This document shows positions 1-11,470 of a stretch of 64,000 nucleotides of DNA, piece by piece. The DNA is from Morella rubra (Eukaryota; Streptophyta; Magnoliopsida; Fagales; Myricaceae). The stretch lies in assembly GCA_003952965.2 (NCBI GenBank), contig CM025853.1, positions 14,288,068 to 14,352,067 of the forward strand, written 5' to 3'. Numbering within the stretch: position 1 is the first letter of the stretch; every line of letters begins with the position of its first letter. A model generated the notes under the pieces. That model was given only the letters and a program-made list of their open reading frames with translations. It did not search any database and had not been told where the DNA came from. Position numbers and translations under genes: made by a program.

Positions 1-394
1 CAACGCAATCCGGCGGCTGCGGGGGAGCAAAGCAGAGCTTCTTGTTGCGAGAGCGGAACTTTTTCGGGCTGCGACTGTTAGTGAGGAACCCTCCGGTCCG
101 CCAGAGCGAGTGCTGGTTTGGGTTGTAGAGCTCGATCTTCTTGGTCATTTGGTCAAAGATCTCGTCGAAGAGCGGGTTAGTGTTGACGAACATGAAGCGG
201 GCGTTCTGGCGGGCCAGGGCGCCAATGAAGGCACAGGCGCTGCGGAGGGAGATTAAGGTCTTGTCAGAGTCGATGATAGCCATGCCGTTGCGGATGCCGT
301 ATGTGTAGGCCTTAAAGTGGTCGGCGGCCACACGCCGGCCCAGGTGAGCATTCGTGCTCAGAAGCTTCTGGATGACGACCGAGTGGATCGTCAT
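1..394 (-). CDS. RPS2: Mitochondrial small-subunit ribosomal protein uS2 (nuclear gene, 5' part)
   Basis: The minus strand opens with ATG at 394 and stays open to the window edge (131 codons, no stop). The product starts MTIHSVVIQKLLSTNAHLGR and continues with NGMAIIDSDKT, FVNTNPLFDEI, GGFLTNS, SPKKFRSRNKKLCF and a final PPDCV. This is the arrangement of plant nuclear-encoded mitochondrial uS2, a component of the mitoribosome small subunit. The family normally runs to about 220 residues, so roughly the last 90 lie beyond the left edge. No obvious N-terminal presequence is present, which fits plant homologues that begin directly with MTIHS. The start was chosen because the conserved MTIHS begins exactly at this ATG. 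GC content is clearly higher than in the AT-rich sequence upstream. Intactness of the rest cannot be judged. Confidence 0.9.
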   Translation of the reverse strand, partial: MTIHSVVIQKLLSTNAHLGRRVAADHFKAYTYGIRNGMAIIDSDKTLISLRSACAFIGALARQNARFMFVNTNPLFDEIFDQMTKKIELYNPNQHSLWRTGGFLTNSRSPKKFRSRNKKLCFAPPQPPDCV

Positions 395-1076
395 CCTTCA
401 CTGGCTGTGGGTGGGAGATGGTGGGTTTAGGGTTTATGGCTGTAATGGGCGGTAACCATAGGAAAAAAACTATAGGAAATCAAGGTATGACAGGGGCGCT
501 TATGTTTTACCAGCTAAAAAACTTTTGAAATTTTTTTCGCTGGAGTGGAAATTTTTGGGGGACTTTTTGATAGACTCCATTAACTTTACATATTGTCCTA
601 ACACATTTTTCTTTTTTTAATTTCAACAACTATTGATAAATTAGTCCTACTTTTACAAATTCAAACAATTTGAATTCTAAATTCCAATAAAATTTACCTA
701 CTCCATAAAAAAAAAAAAAAAATTGGCCTTCCAAACTAAGAGCCTATGAGCAAAATATTTATTTTTTAAAAATTTCTGGGAGGTAATATTTTTGATGTGC
801 AAGTAAGAGAAAACAATTCCACCTTAGATGGTGTTTGGGTGCCACCCCAAAATTTTGGCTAATAAAATAATTACAAAAAAATTCTCTTTTTCCTTATCAA
901 ATTATTATTTTTCACTATAATACATATAAAAAATTTATCCAAATTATTTCTTTTTTCACTTTTTCACCAACTCCAAAATTTTAACTACCCCAAAATAAAG
1001 CAGATAATTTAATAGATTCTATTGAGATTTAGAAAAAAAAAATTTGTAAAAATGGTGTCCTAGTTTGTAAATAGGT
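395..1076. other. AT-rich upstream region of RPS2, no gene seen
   Basis: This is the upstream flank of the minus-strand RPS2 gene. It is strongly AT-rich, with an A run near 708-722, and I see no convincing coding frame. A stretch at about 830-1015 starts with GTGTTTGGGTGCC and contains two separated CCAAAATTTT blocks. It resembles the edges of small dicot MITEs, but no clean terminal inverted repeat or target duplication could be found. No clear TATA box was assigned. Confidence 0.4.
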
Positions 1077-2270
1077 TGTCACGAACTCGTGCTCATATTA
1101 GTGTCTAACTTTTTTTGCAGTAACAGAGATGTTATAAATGGCAAGATCAAGGCACGTCTTTATTCTAAGTTTTTGGGACTATGAAATTTCCTTAGAATTT
1201 TAAACTGAATATTACTTGCAAGTACAACGGAAGACTTATACATGTTCTTGAAAAAATAGTGAAAATGGAAGTCAAGTTAAAAATCTCAAAACATCGAGAG
1301 ATAATTAAAAGACGACCAAACAACACTAAGTACGTGTTCTTACAATAGACAACAAACAAAGAAAGCAACCTATTCAAAGGGGGAATTGGGATTAGGGAGG
1401 ATCCTAAGATCCTTACAAAATCAGGCTACTAATTAACAAAATTAGTGAACCTAGTGGTTCACTTTAAGCATAGCGAAATCTCTAACCCTATTGTTCAAAA
1501 GTGATAGGGTTGTGTGTCTTGCTCCCCTTCACCTCACGGACAATTCTATGCTATTCATCGCGCTAGAAAATGAGTAAAGGCTCTCCTGGTGCCTTCTACC
1601 CAGGGGCCATCTACTACCTAGTAGTGATGGTTGCACTCTCCAGTGATCGGTATCGTCACCCACTTACTATTGATTCCATTGATGCAAATGCCATGTGATG
1701 TGAACCTCACCAAGAATAACGAGACCCAACAACGAAAGGGAACCCAAGATCGTTCTAGGACTGATTCGAATGGAAGACCTCGACCCGTTGTTTATGAAAA
1801 CAAGAACCTCGGTATAAGGAAGACGCCACAAACGGTGATGGAAATTCCGTTTGATAAGTCAAGTTGAACGCCACGGGAAATCCCGATAAGTTCGAGTAGT
1901 TCTTCAAAGAACCAAAGAGAAATAAATCCTCACAATTTTGAAAATCAATGTCTATGTTTTTCATTGCTTAGGCACCTATATAAAGGTTGGCCATTACAAG
2001 GAAAAACCTAACACAAATCACCTAATTAAGCCTAATTAAAAGAGAACAAGGCAAAAAAATAATAAGGAAATAAAGCCTAACACGCCTAAAACAAAACACA
2101 CTAAAAAGGCAATAAAAGTTGGCGCCTACAAGAGCCAAGAAAGGAAACAAAATGGCGCCTAAAACAACCGTGCAATCCGAACCAAGAAGGAAAGAAAGTG
2201 GCGCCTAATTGATCCCCTTAGAAAGTGGCGCCTAATTGAGTCTTCTAGAATATTTTCTTTCCAATTGAGC
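1077..2270 (-). repeat. Probable 3' LTR of gypsy fossil 1
   Basis: The sequence downstream of the polyprotein end has LTR character. It begins (plus-strand view) TGTCACGAACTCG, a TG end like the TGTCACG end of the LTR at 43922. At 1640-1660 it contains a GTGATCGGTATCGTCACCC block that is nearly the same as one at about 46440-46465 in that other LTR. Four GGCGCC palindromes lie at about 2120-2235. The upper boundary is not sharply defined and 2270 is only an estimate; no second LTR is present for comparison. Confidence 0.4.
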
Positions 2271-2275
2271 TAGCC

Positions 2276-3882
2276 TTAACCGGATCCTTCTAGAACTTGA
2301 ATCATGTTGACAATCCTTTGTTCACGTGGATCATGCTCAATGGGCCTCCACGCATTTGCTTGAGCCCATGCCTCTTGAATTAGACCGTTGAGTACATCTT
2401 TAAACTTCTTTGCTCGTGCTCTCGTAACCGGCCCAATTGGGACTTGAACGAGATCCTTCGAAACGGTGCCTTGATTTCCATCATTCCCCTCCTCTTGAAA
2501 AGGATTTGCCCTCAAATCATCACCTACATCAAAAGGACTCAAATCAGTAACATTAAAAGTGGCACTTACATTGTACTCACCAGGTAAATCTAGCTTGTAA
2601 GCGTTGTCATTGATGCGCTCGAGGACTTGGAAAGGACCATCCCTCTTGGGAGCAATTTGGAACGTCTTTTTGGGAATCTTCTTTTCTCATATGCAGCCAA
2701 ACCCAATCTCCGGGTTCAAAAACAGCTTGTGACGTCCCTTGTTGGCTTGTTTTGCATACTGCTCCGTTCGTCGCTCAATGTTGAGTCTTGCTTTCTCATG
2801 AATCTGCTTAACAAAGTCAGCTTTCTTTTTGCCATCTAAATTAACATGCTCAGTCAAAGGCAAAGGAGATAAATCCAATGGAGTTAAAGGATTAAACCCA
2901 TATACAATTTCAAATGGCAAAAATTTAGTAGCAGAATGAACAGCTCTATTATAAGCAAACTCAACATGTGGTAAACACTCTTCCCACGTTTTGATATTCT
3001 TTCTAATGATCGCCCTCAATAAAGTAGACAAAGTCCTATTGACTACTTCAGTTTGACCATCAGTTTGTGGATGACAAGTAGTGGAAAACAATAACTTAGT
3101 ACCTAGCTTACACCACAAAGTCTTCCAAAAATAGCTCAAGAATTTAGCATCTCTATCCGAAACAATTGTCCTAGGCATGCCATGTAATCTCACAATCTCT
3201 CTAAAGAACAAGTCAGCAACATGCGAGGCATCATCCGTTTTGTGACATGGAATAAAATGTGCATCTTAGAAAATCTATCCACAACCACAAAAATTGAATC
3301 TCTTCCACGTTTAGTCCTAGGCAATCCTAACACAAAATCCATTGAAATATCAATCCAAGGCTCACTAGGAATGGGTAAAGGAGTATACAAACCGTGGGGC
3401 TTCACTTTGGATTTAGCTTGCCGACATGTGACACATCTACCACAAATTCTTTCAACATCTCGTTTCATGTGAGGCCAATAGAAGTGTTCCTGCAAAATAG
3501 CTAAAGTTTTGGCAACTCCAAAATGTCCCATTAACCCTCCACCATGTGATTCTTGCACTAATAACTCCCTCAATGAACAATTAGGCACGCATAACTTATT
3601 CTCTCGAAATAAGAATCCATCAAGCCTAAAGAACTTACCACATGCAGGTTTTCTCACAAGCCCTATATTCCTCACAAAATTCATGGTCATCAGCGTATAA
3701 GTTTTAATATGCTCAAAACCAAGCAATTTTGCATCAAGTGTGGAAAGTAATGCATACCTGCGAGAAAGTGCATCGGCGACTACATTCTCCTTACCTTGCT
3801 TATACCGAATGACGTATGGAAACGTCTCAATGAATTTTACCCATCGCGCATGCCTTTTGTCAGAGAGAATAATGTGGAGCAC
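2276..3882 (-). pseudogene. gypsy pol remnant: RNase H end, integrase, polyprotein tail
   Basis: Read on the minus strand, the high-coordinate end shows the RNase H tail signature [16 protein letters not shown]. The integrase zinc-binding module follows (HFGVAKTL...FYWPHM...[12 protein letters not shown]), then the core with [13 protein letters not shown] and, further down, [14 protein letters not shown]. The last part ends with GPVTRARAKKFKDVLNGLIQ, the usual C-terminal tail of one large group of plant gypsy polyproteins. The product was integrase and RNase H of a gypsy element. The reading frame is broken and the N-terminal two thirds are absent, so it is a fossil. Confidence 0.85.
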
Positions 3883-3885
3883 ATG

Positions 3886-4602
3886 AAAAGAAAACTTGTG
3901 ATGTCTACGTGTTTGCCTCTTGAATTTAAAGTAAGAGTTGGTGTCTTTCTAGATGGTTCATATTCTAGGGCATTGTTCATAAACTTGGGGGTAAATCCAA
4001 AGAAATTTTACAAGTTCTTTGTCAACTAGATGGTTCTTATTCTAGGGCATTGTTTATAATTGAACTGGTGGAGTCAATACTTTCAAGATATGATCATGGG
4101 CGTTGTCACATTGTCATAGTACTTATCTTTGCTTTAATGTTGCATTGTCTGTATTTTCATTTAGTGTGCCAGCTTTTGTCTTGTTATATTGTTGGATAAA
4201 GTTTGTCAATATTATGCTTAATTTATGCTCCATCGAGATTGAAGCTAATATAATAATCAAGGGCCTAGATATGTCCTATAGCTAGCACTTGGACTTCATA
4301 CACGTTTCCTTTATGAGCATATTTTTTTAGGACTCCCTGTACGAACTATAGAGTCACTTACACATGCACATGGCCTTGCATGCCCTTGGTCTCACCTATT
4401 CTATTGGTTTTAATTAATCTCCCAACCTTTTAATTAAGACCCTTTGGAGGCTTCAAATATTAGACTAAAAAGAAATTCAGAAATATTGTAGGATGTGGAT
4501 ATGAGTGAACTTCAACAATCGGTGCTTATCTTAAACTCCATATACGTGTTTAAGGTAAATTAAACAGATATTATAGTGTAGTTCTGATTGTGTTAGGTCC
4601 CA
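3886..4602. other. Spacer between gypsy fossil 1 and the MULE transposase
   Basis: No coding region is supported. An imperfect direct duplication of about 34 bp (TAGATGGTTC(A/T)TATTCTAGGGC core) occurs at about 3949 and 4027, 78 bp apart. The left terminal inverted repeat of the neighbouring MULE should lie here, but nothing matching the candidate right end at 12370-12600 could be recognised. Confidence 0.4.
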
Positions 4603-7491
4603 ATGGCGTCAGATTCTTTTGTGTTTAAGGTCCACTATGGAGGCAGATTTGACAGGTTGAATGGTGGGTGCGTATATGTTGATGGGAAGATGGCTATGCA
4701 CCCAGATCCCTACGACTACGACTGCCTATCATACATAGAGGTAGAAGCAACTGTCAAAGAATATGGGTATAAACATGGTGACCTATTGTTCTACCTAGAG
4801 CCAGAGAAGACCCTCTCTGATGGGCTGCGAATTATCTCAGGGGACCCTGATATACTTCAGATGGTGGCTGCACACAGGGGTAAAGAAATCATTGTGCTAT
4901 ACGTTGTCGGTTTCGAGGCTGTACCTGTATTTGACACAGTGGACGACGTTGATGAAGAACGTGAGAGACGCCGTCTTGGGATTGGAACAACGTGGTGGGA
5001 TGAAGCACTTAGTAGCGATGATGACCTCTATGATGTGAATGTCACTGATAATGATAATGCCGAGGCTGTTGGCTGTGAAGAAGATGTGAATATGAGTCCT
5101 CATTCTTTAGACATTGGTGGTCCCTCTTTTGAGTTGGGTGGACATTCATTTGAGGTTGGTGGACCTTCTGGTAGATCATATAAGGACATAGAAGCTGCAG
5201 ATGTGGAAGCCGAACATCTCACAGCAGACGGGCTTCTTGTCACACCTCCTCCATTGCTCGATGGTAAAGATGACGGTAAGCAGTAAATTCAGTTATTGTA
5301 TGAAGTAATGATTACGTTGGCTTTTGCAGCATGATATTGTTATTTATTAACTTCACTTTATAACTGTGAAGTTGCAAGATATATGTCAGATATGATACCA
5401 TCTAATATACTTGTCTCCCCGCTACACAGTGATTATGAGGCTGGTGAGCCCTCCCGCTCTGCACCTGAGTTCGTTGAACGTGACTTGGGCTCAGTAACCC
5501 TTGTGAAAGGGATGAAGTTCCCGTCTGCTGCCTTATTTAAAGAGGCCGTGAAGGAGGCAAATATTGCTATAGGGAAGGACGTCCACTTTCATAAAAATAC
5601 TGGCTATAAGGTAGTGATCGTTTGTAGGGCAGAGAGGTGCAAGTATAGAGTTTATGGTAGGAAGATACCGACCGAAATAACCTTTGAGATCAGAGATATT
5701 CAACCTCGGCATAGATGTCCTAGAAGATATAGGCTTTCGCAGATCAACTTTAGATGGATCGCCAAAAAGATGATAGACCAGATAAAGAGCCAACCTAACA
5801 TCTCTGTATCTGCTATCTACGACGAGGTTAAGCGGAAGTGGCAGTGCGAGACAATGTGGCAGAAATGTTATCGGGCAAAGAAGAGGGCTTTAGAGCAGAT
5901 CTATAGGAACCCATAAGGAGCAATATGGGAGGGTTTGGGACTACTGCGCGATAGTAAAGGATACTAATCAGGGGTCCTGTTTGATAGTAATGACGGATCG
6001 AATTGCACCAGAGCTACCACCTTTCTTCCAACGGTTATATGTATCTTTTAATGCAATGAAGACAGGCTTTAAGGAGGGTTGTAGGCCCCTTATTTGTTTG
6101 GACGGTTGTTTCTTGAAGGGCAAATTCAAGGGGCAACTTTTGAGTGCAGTTGCGCGGGATGCAAACAACAACATGTACCCCATTGCATTTGCAATTGTTG
6201 AGGCTGAATTGAAGGATAGTTGGATTTGGTTTTTAGAGACATTACTTGGTGATCTTGGGGCTGCTCCTCATGGTGGTTGGACCTTTATGTCAGATCGACA
6301 AAAGGTCATTCTATATATTTTTTTACTTTCACTAGATACAATAATTCCTGGTAAATACGTCAATTATAGCTTTTGATTGTTTGTGTAGGGTCTTGTTCCA
6401 GCATTTGACGTAGTAATGCCCCAGGCAGATCATCGATTTTGTGTGCGGCACCTTTATGCGAACTTCAGGGATGCTGGTCACCGTGGAGTAGCACTCAAGG
6501 ATAAACTATGGGGAGTAGCCACAGCGTATACGGAGTCCGAGTTCAATAAGAAAATGGATGAACTGAAGGCATTGAGTCCTGACGTGCACGAGTACCTTAG
6601 GAAAATTGACCCAAGTGTGTGGTCTCGATCATGGTTTCACACGCACAGCAAAAGTGATCTTGTGGTGAACAACCTATGCGAGTGCTTCAACTCTTATGTT
6701 TTACAAGCACGAGACAAGCCAATTATATCCATGGTTGAGATGATACGGAAGAAGCTGATGAGGAGGTATCAGCTTAAGAGGGAGGGGATAAGGACTTGTA
6801 CTGGTAGATTGTGCCCACGGGCAGTAGAGAAACTGGAGTCCATTGGTGAGGAGGCAAGCCATTGCCTTCCTACGTATGCTGGGGATGGTTATTTTGAGGT
6901 GGAGTGTCATCTGAAGCAGTATGTGGTAAACGTTTAGAGAAAGACATGCTCTTGTCGGAGGTGGGATCTTACTGGGATCCCGTGTCCACACGGGTTCGCT
7001 GCTATCATCTACGATGGCAGAAATCCAGAAGACTTCGTTGATTGGTTTTATACCACTGAGGCCTATCGGAAGGCATATGCCCCCTATCATTTATTTGGTT
7101 CCATCTGAGGACCAATGGCTCTGTACTGTGTATGAGGCAATGGAACCCCCGCAATCAAGGGCTCAACCAGGTAGACCTAAAAAGCTCCGGAAACGGGGAC
7201 CGGATGAGCGTACACCCACCGGTAGGATTCCGAGACGACAAAGTGGGATCTTATGCTCTGAGTGTAAAGAGATGGGCCACAACAAAAGGACCTGTCCATG
7301 CCTAAATAGAAGGAAAGCATCACGAAGGGTTCCAAGTACCGCGGCTGCACCGGATGCACCATTTACTAGTGGACCTCCACCATCACATTCTAGCCCAAGT
7401 ACACGCAGCACTAGACAGGTTAGTGTGATTTGATTTTAGATTCTATATGTTGAAACTGTATCTGATTTTTTTTTATAATCTGTTTATACAG

Positions 7492-8050
7492 ACCATTCGG
7501 GTACCACATTTACGTGATGAAACTCCCTCCCAATCTACCCCACGTACACGGACAACACGAAAGGTAACTGTGGGTACAGATTTTAATTTCAAGTTATCTA
7601 ACAGTTAACAATTATTCTGACTTTTACACCTCTGGTTTTACTGATTATTTTAGACCCAAGGGGGACCACAAATACGTGATGAAACTCCCTCCCAATCTAC
7701 CCCAATTACACGGACAACACGGAAGGTAACCTGTGGTACATATTTTCATATGATTTGTCAACAGTTTGCTATTTTACTTAGTTTTACAGCTCTAGTTTTA
7801 TGATTATTTTAGACTACGTGATGCAACTGCAATCTATGCCAAGACAACCCCATACGCAACTCCATCGCAATCTATGCCAAGTACCCATAGCACTAGACGT
7901 GTGAGTATTATAGTTTGATGCATTTTTAGAAACATAAGCCACTTTCCAACAGTTACTTATAGACTTTTGGTGGTTACTATAGACCATGCAGATACCACAG
8001 TTGCGTGACGAAGAAAGTCCATCGCAATCTACCTGCCAGCCACTTAGTGT
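7492..8050 (+). repeat. Tandemly repeated exon-intron units in the MULE transposase tail
   Basis: Two successive 72-nt exons (7492-7563 and 7654-7725) are nearly the same, sharing CGTGATGAAACTCCCTCCCA and a C-rich end. Each is followed by GTAAC and a roughly 90-nt intron ending in GATTATTTTAG. More diverged units start at 7813 and 7983, both after an intron ending in AG and both containing CCATCGCAATCTA. Both 72-nt exons are 24 codons, so gaining or losing a unit would not change frame. The translation is rich in Ser, Thr, Pro and Arg and looks like a flexible basic tail. Confidence 0.7.
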
Positions 8051-8427
8051 ACCTGTATGACAGCTAACAAATTTCATTAATTTTTATTCCATTTGAATTT
8101 ACATCAAGGACACATCTATCTATTTTAATCATATTGCTAACATTATTTGCGTAGCTTACAAGAAGCCGACGATTATCACAGCTACTGTCTGGGATTGTCG
8201 AAGTTAATGATAATGCAGCAGCAGCAATGACGGTAAGTTAGATACACACACGTTGTATAACCAATATTGTTGTTTCATAGAGGGACTATTAACTAAGTTG
8301 GTTTTTCCAGGCATCAAGAAAGAAAACGCCTCAAGCTCAAACTCCATACAAGGAGGCCCCAGCTACGGAGTCAATGGAGACGCATCCCGCTAGGAAGAAT
8401 ACAAAAGGACCATCTACCAGAAGCACT

Positions 8428-9713
8428 TGATGAGTGTACGAAAGTGCTCTCTAGATACCCTATTATTGCTAAAATGCTAAAATGTGAATAGAAATAATTG
8501 GAATTAATGTGTATTCTTGAATTGAGTTTCTATTTACTTTGGGATACTCCTAAGCAGATTTTTATGTTTAATTTCAGAAATTATAAAAGAGCAAGTCAAA
8601 GCCCAGTCAAATTCAAAGGAGGACTCTCATGGGGTTGAGAGCAATTTGGATCAAGAAAAAAAAAAAAAGAAAAGAAGGAAAAAGGATCACAAAAGGAAAC
8701 TGCAAGAAATCCAAGTCCGAAATTCGTTAGGAGACAGCCTGGACATATTTTAGTATTTTGATTGTAACTTTCCACTCACGTATCGGAAGGATGCGATTCT
8801 TGATGCGTTGGAAAGCTATCTTAAGGGGCTACAATTCATTGTGATGTGATATTTCTCTAATTCGAAAGTTTACTGGGTCAAAAGTGCGCCGCAATCCGTT
8901 TTTTAGAGTTTTGTTGGGGGACATATATAAGCTAAACTTTTCATTGTAAAGCAGGCGGCAGACTTGGGGACTGAGGTTCTTTTCTCTAGAATTCTTTTTC
9001 ATTCATCTTAGTATGGGCAACTAAATTCTCAAGTGGGTTAGGGATGAACTTGCACACTAGACGGTATTTTCAATTCATTCTTAATTTGTGTATTTGATTT
9101 TCAATTACTAAAACTCTTTTGTTTATCATTCTCAATTCATTGTTGATGTTTTCTTCTCCGAATAATCATAGAATTTATTTTTTTTATGGATTCAGTAATG
9201 CTTTTTCTATTGAATGGATTAGTTCTTTGATTATGTTTGGATCAATTATTTATCTATATTGATTTACTTCTCTGCTGCAATATCGCTCCTTGAGTATATT
9301 GTCGTCATTGGATTTTCTCAATAGGGATAATAATTTACATATTCTAAAAGTGGTGAATGGTTTTCAAAGGATTACATTTGGTTTAATTTTGGTTTATAAA
9401 TCTATACCTTCCGATTGGGAATTTTGATAATTGAGTTCCCAATTGAGTTATTCACTGAATTAAGAATAATTAAAATACCGGAGTTGTGCAAGGGATTCCG
9501 ACGCCTTGCTGTTTTCAAATTTGAGTACTTTTTCCGTCAGTCTTTCTGCTTCACTTCAGTTTGCATTTAAAATTAATCTTTGATCTCCATTGATCATTTA
9601 ATATTGTTGTTTAGTTTCTTTGTTCCTTTTGCTATTCTTTTAATTTGTCTCTCTATGGAATCGACACCCCAAAACTGTGCTACAACTACCGCATTATTCT
9701 TTGGGCGTAATCA
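8428..9713 (+). mobile_element. Solo LTR (1286 bp) in the last MULE exon
   Basis: The element begins TGATGAGTG and ends GGGCGTAATCA, with TGAT/ATCA complementary ends. It is bordered by the 5-bp direct repeat GCACT at 8423-8427 and 9714-9718. There is no internal coding region and no second LTR, so it is a solo LTR left by recombination. The 3' end with ATCGACACCCC resembles LTR ends of plant gypsy elements, but the family is not assigned. It lies inside the coding sequence of the MULE transposase tail, so it is younger than the MULE. Confidence 0.85.
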
Positions 9714-9853
9714 GCACTCTAGCTGCAACAGGGATTGTTTCTCGCATACGGATGCGGCGCTCAAGTAGATTGCAAAGATTTGGGTCTCAAGGCGCCTCTA
9801 CAAGCACTAAAGTGGTAATCGACCTAACAGCTCCAAAACAGGGGAAGGTGTAA

Positions 9854-10599
9854 GGTGCTCTTGAGGGCTTCCTGATCGAGGAGATGTTCAGTTTCGAGTT
9901 TCACAGCCTCCTCCGGGCATTGGACCATCAGACACGGGTAAAGCTCCAGTTACCGAACGCAAGGGAGTAAAAGACAAAGGGAAAAAAGCTTGCTGGCAGA
10001 TATAGGACCTTATTGAGTACATGATAGACTGTTGGATGTTATGTCTATTTTGTTGGGAATGTCATTGCCAAATTTGGATGCCCCTATCATTTATTTTGGA
10101 TGTTGGTTGCTTGAATTTGCATTGGATTTTCTTTTGTTGCATGTACAGGGTAGTTATGTGTGGCATTTTTGGATAGAAGTATGTTTGTGTCACAGATTTG
10201 AGTTCTGTTGGATGTATATGGCAGCTATGTGTGCCATTTTGTAAATAGATAAAATAGATGTATGTTGGCACTTGGTTATTTATTAAATGATCATGATACT
10301 TTCAATGTGTCAAACTATTGTGAATATCAGGTCAAACTGTCAAAAGTGATTTGGCAATGAATTATCAGATTGTTAATCAGGTAGCTATTGTTGTATATAG
10401 TTAAGAAATTGGTAGATAGTTAATCAGGTACCTATAGAAGAAACTGATGGCGCGTTTACAATAAGAGCTATACAGGAGCAGACAATTGTTCACTAGCAGG
10501 ACTACAAATTCAGGTAGCTACTGACCAACAAAATCAGCAAACAAGACCCACTGGTACAATTCGATTTTGTCACGAATTTTAAGAGATAAATATGTGCCC
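9854..10599. other. Spacer between the two convergent MULE genes
   Basis: This is the 3' flank of both MULE genes, AT-rich and without a supported coding frame. A GTTGGATGT(A/T)ATG-type phrase and TTGGCAATGAATTATCAG recur loosely at 10030-10400, but no clean repeat unit was defined. Confidence 0.4.
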
Positions 10600-11470
10600 T
10601 CATGCGGCTAACATGAGCTTCGAAGGAGTACACAACCCGGTACTGAATATATGAGAGGCCAAAATTCCAAAAATAAGAAACAAGCAAAATGCTAAAGCAG
10701 CCCTATAACCACTGATCTTAATATCTGAAACCTTTCTCTCCACCTCAATCTCATGCCGATGTTGTGAGATCATAGCATCAATTTTGGCTCGATTTTGGAC
10801 ATTCAAATTCTCAATTTCTATACGATGCTGCTTCGACATATTTATGATCTTTGCTCGATGTTGCTCAGTCATGGCAACAATCACTTCAGTTTGATGTCGA
10901 AGCTCTCTCTCATTTGATTCCCAAGCAGACTGTTCGCCAAGCGACTGCGCATGCATTACTCGAAGTTGCCGAATAACCCTTCGTCCAAACGAACACATCT
11001 TAGGATCTCTCCATGCAAAATAATTGCAATGACCTCCATCCTGTTATTAAAATAAATTTCATCTAATTAATAAACACTACCACAGAACATACCAAATTTA
11101 ATTAACATTCGAAACCAATTAGTTAATGCAATAAATAAAACACTTTCCAGAATTAATAAACATGCAAAACGAATTAATGTACATTACCAGAACATTAATA
11201 AACATTACCAGAACATACCAAATTTAATAAACATTACCAGAACATACCAAATTTAATAAACATTACCTACCAATGGAAAAAGAAAACACTAACCTTGAAT
11301 TTCACGCAACCCCAAAATCGTCTCCCAAAATTTTCATCGTAAAAGGCAATAGTCGATTTTGCTCTCAGATCGCAATAACATTTTGGGCCCTCTGTAGAAG
11401 CTTCACTTTCACCACTTCCTAAGCTACCAGTTATGTGTGATTCAGACATTTCAATGGCTGAAAAAACCAT
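10600..11470 (-). CDS. GRF-type zinc-finger protein with coiled coil and C-terminal membrane segment
   Basis: Two exons are joined on the minus strand: 11470-11294 (59 codons) and 11040-10600 (146 codons and stop). The donor is AAG|GTTAGT, the acceptor AACAG|GAT, phase 0. The 205-aa product has a GRF zinc finger made by the join: PKCYCDLRAKST, then GRRFWGC, then CNYFAWRDPKM. A helical region follows with repeats of the type EQHRAKI, KQHRIEIENL and SQHRHEIEV (likely coiled coil), then a hydrophobic stretch near residues 178-197 (ALAFCLFLIFGILASHIF) that could span a membrane. GRF fingers bind single-stranded nucleic acid in other proteins. The frame is open, in contrast to the neighbouring transposase. 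It may be the second gene of the MULE; its function is unknown. Confidence 0.7.

Larger units (their letters stand above)
1077..3885 (-). mobile_element. Ty3/gypsy LTR retrotransposon fossil 1 (3' half)
   Basis: On the minus strand the region carries the end of an RNase H region, a zinc-binding integrase N-terminus, an integrase core, a polyprotein C-terminus and then a probable 3' LTR down to about 1077. Everything upstream of RNase H (gag, protease, most of reverse transcriptase and the 5' LTR) is missing in this window. The break at about 3885 is abrupt. The element is broken in several places and is an old, 5'-truncated copy. Confidence 0.85.
4603..9853 (+). pseudogene. MuDR-type transposase gene, damaged
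   Basis: Exon 1 (4603-5275) encodes a PB1-like N-terminal domain (start MASDSFVFKVHYGGRFDRLN) and an acidic linker. A phase-1 intron 5276-5389 joins GAT in frame to exon 2, which has the MuDR DNA-binding domain. The catalytic domain follows with the DDE set: CLDGCFLKG (D), SDRQKG (D, split by an 84-nt phase-0 intron 6305-6388) and NNLCECFN (E), plus HRFCVRHLYANF. A SWIM zinc motif (CSCRRWDLTGIPCPH) near 6947 and a CX2CX4HX4C knuckle near 7254 complete it. Damage: a one-base frameshift near 5900, an in-frame TAG at 6935-6937, and a frameshift near 7097. The tail is built from repeated small exons (7492-8400), and the last exon, ending TAA at 9851-9853, is split by a solo LTR. Confidence 0.85.

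Noticed and set aside
1192-1377. 61-codon minus-strand frame rich in Leu, Phe and Ile
   Set aside because: No motif; it lies within the probable LTR of gypsy fossil 1.
4000-4600. Left terminal inverted repeat of the MULE
   Set aside because: No inverted match to GGGGTAAAATCATAGTTAG was found; GGGGGTAAATCC near 3988 is too short a match.
7163-7411. Two minus-strand frames over the MULE knuckle region
   Set aside because: They are antisense to the plus-strand CX2CX4HX4C coding frame.
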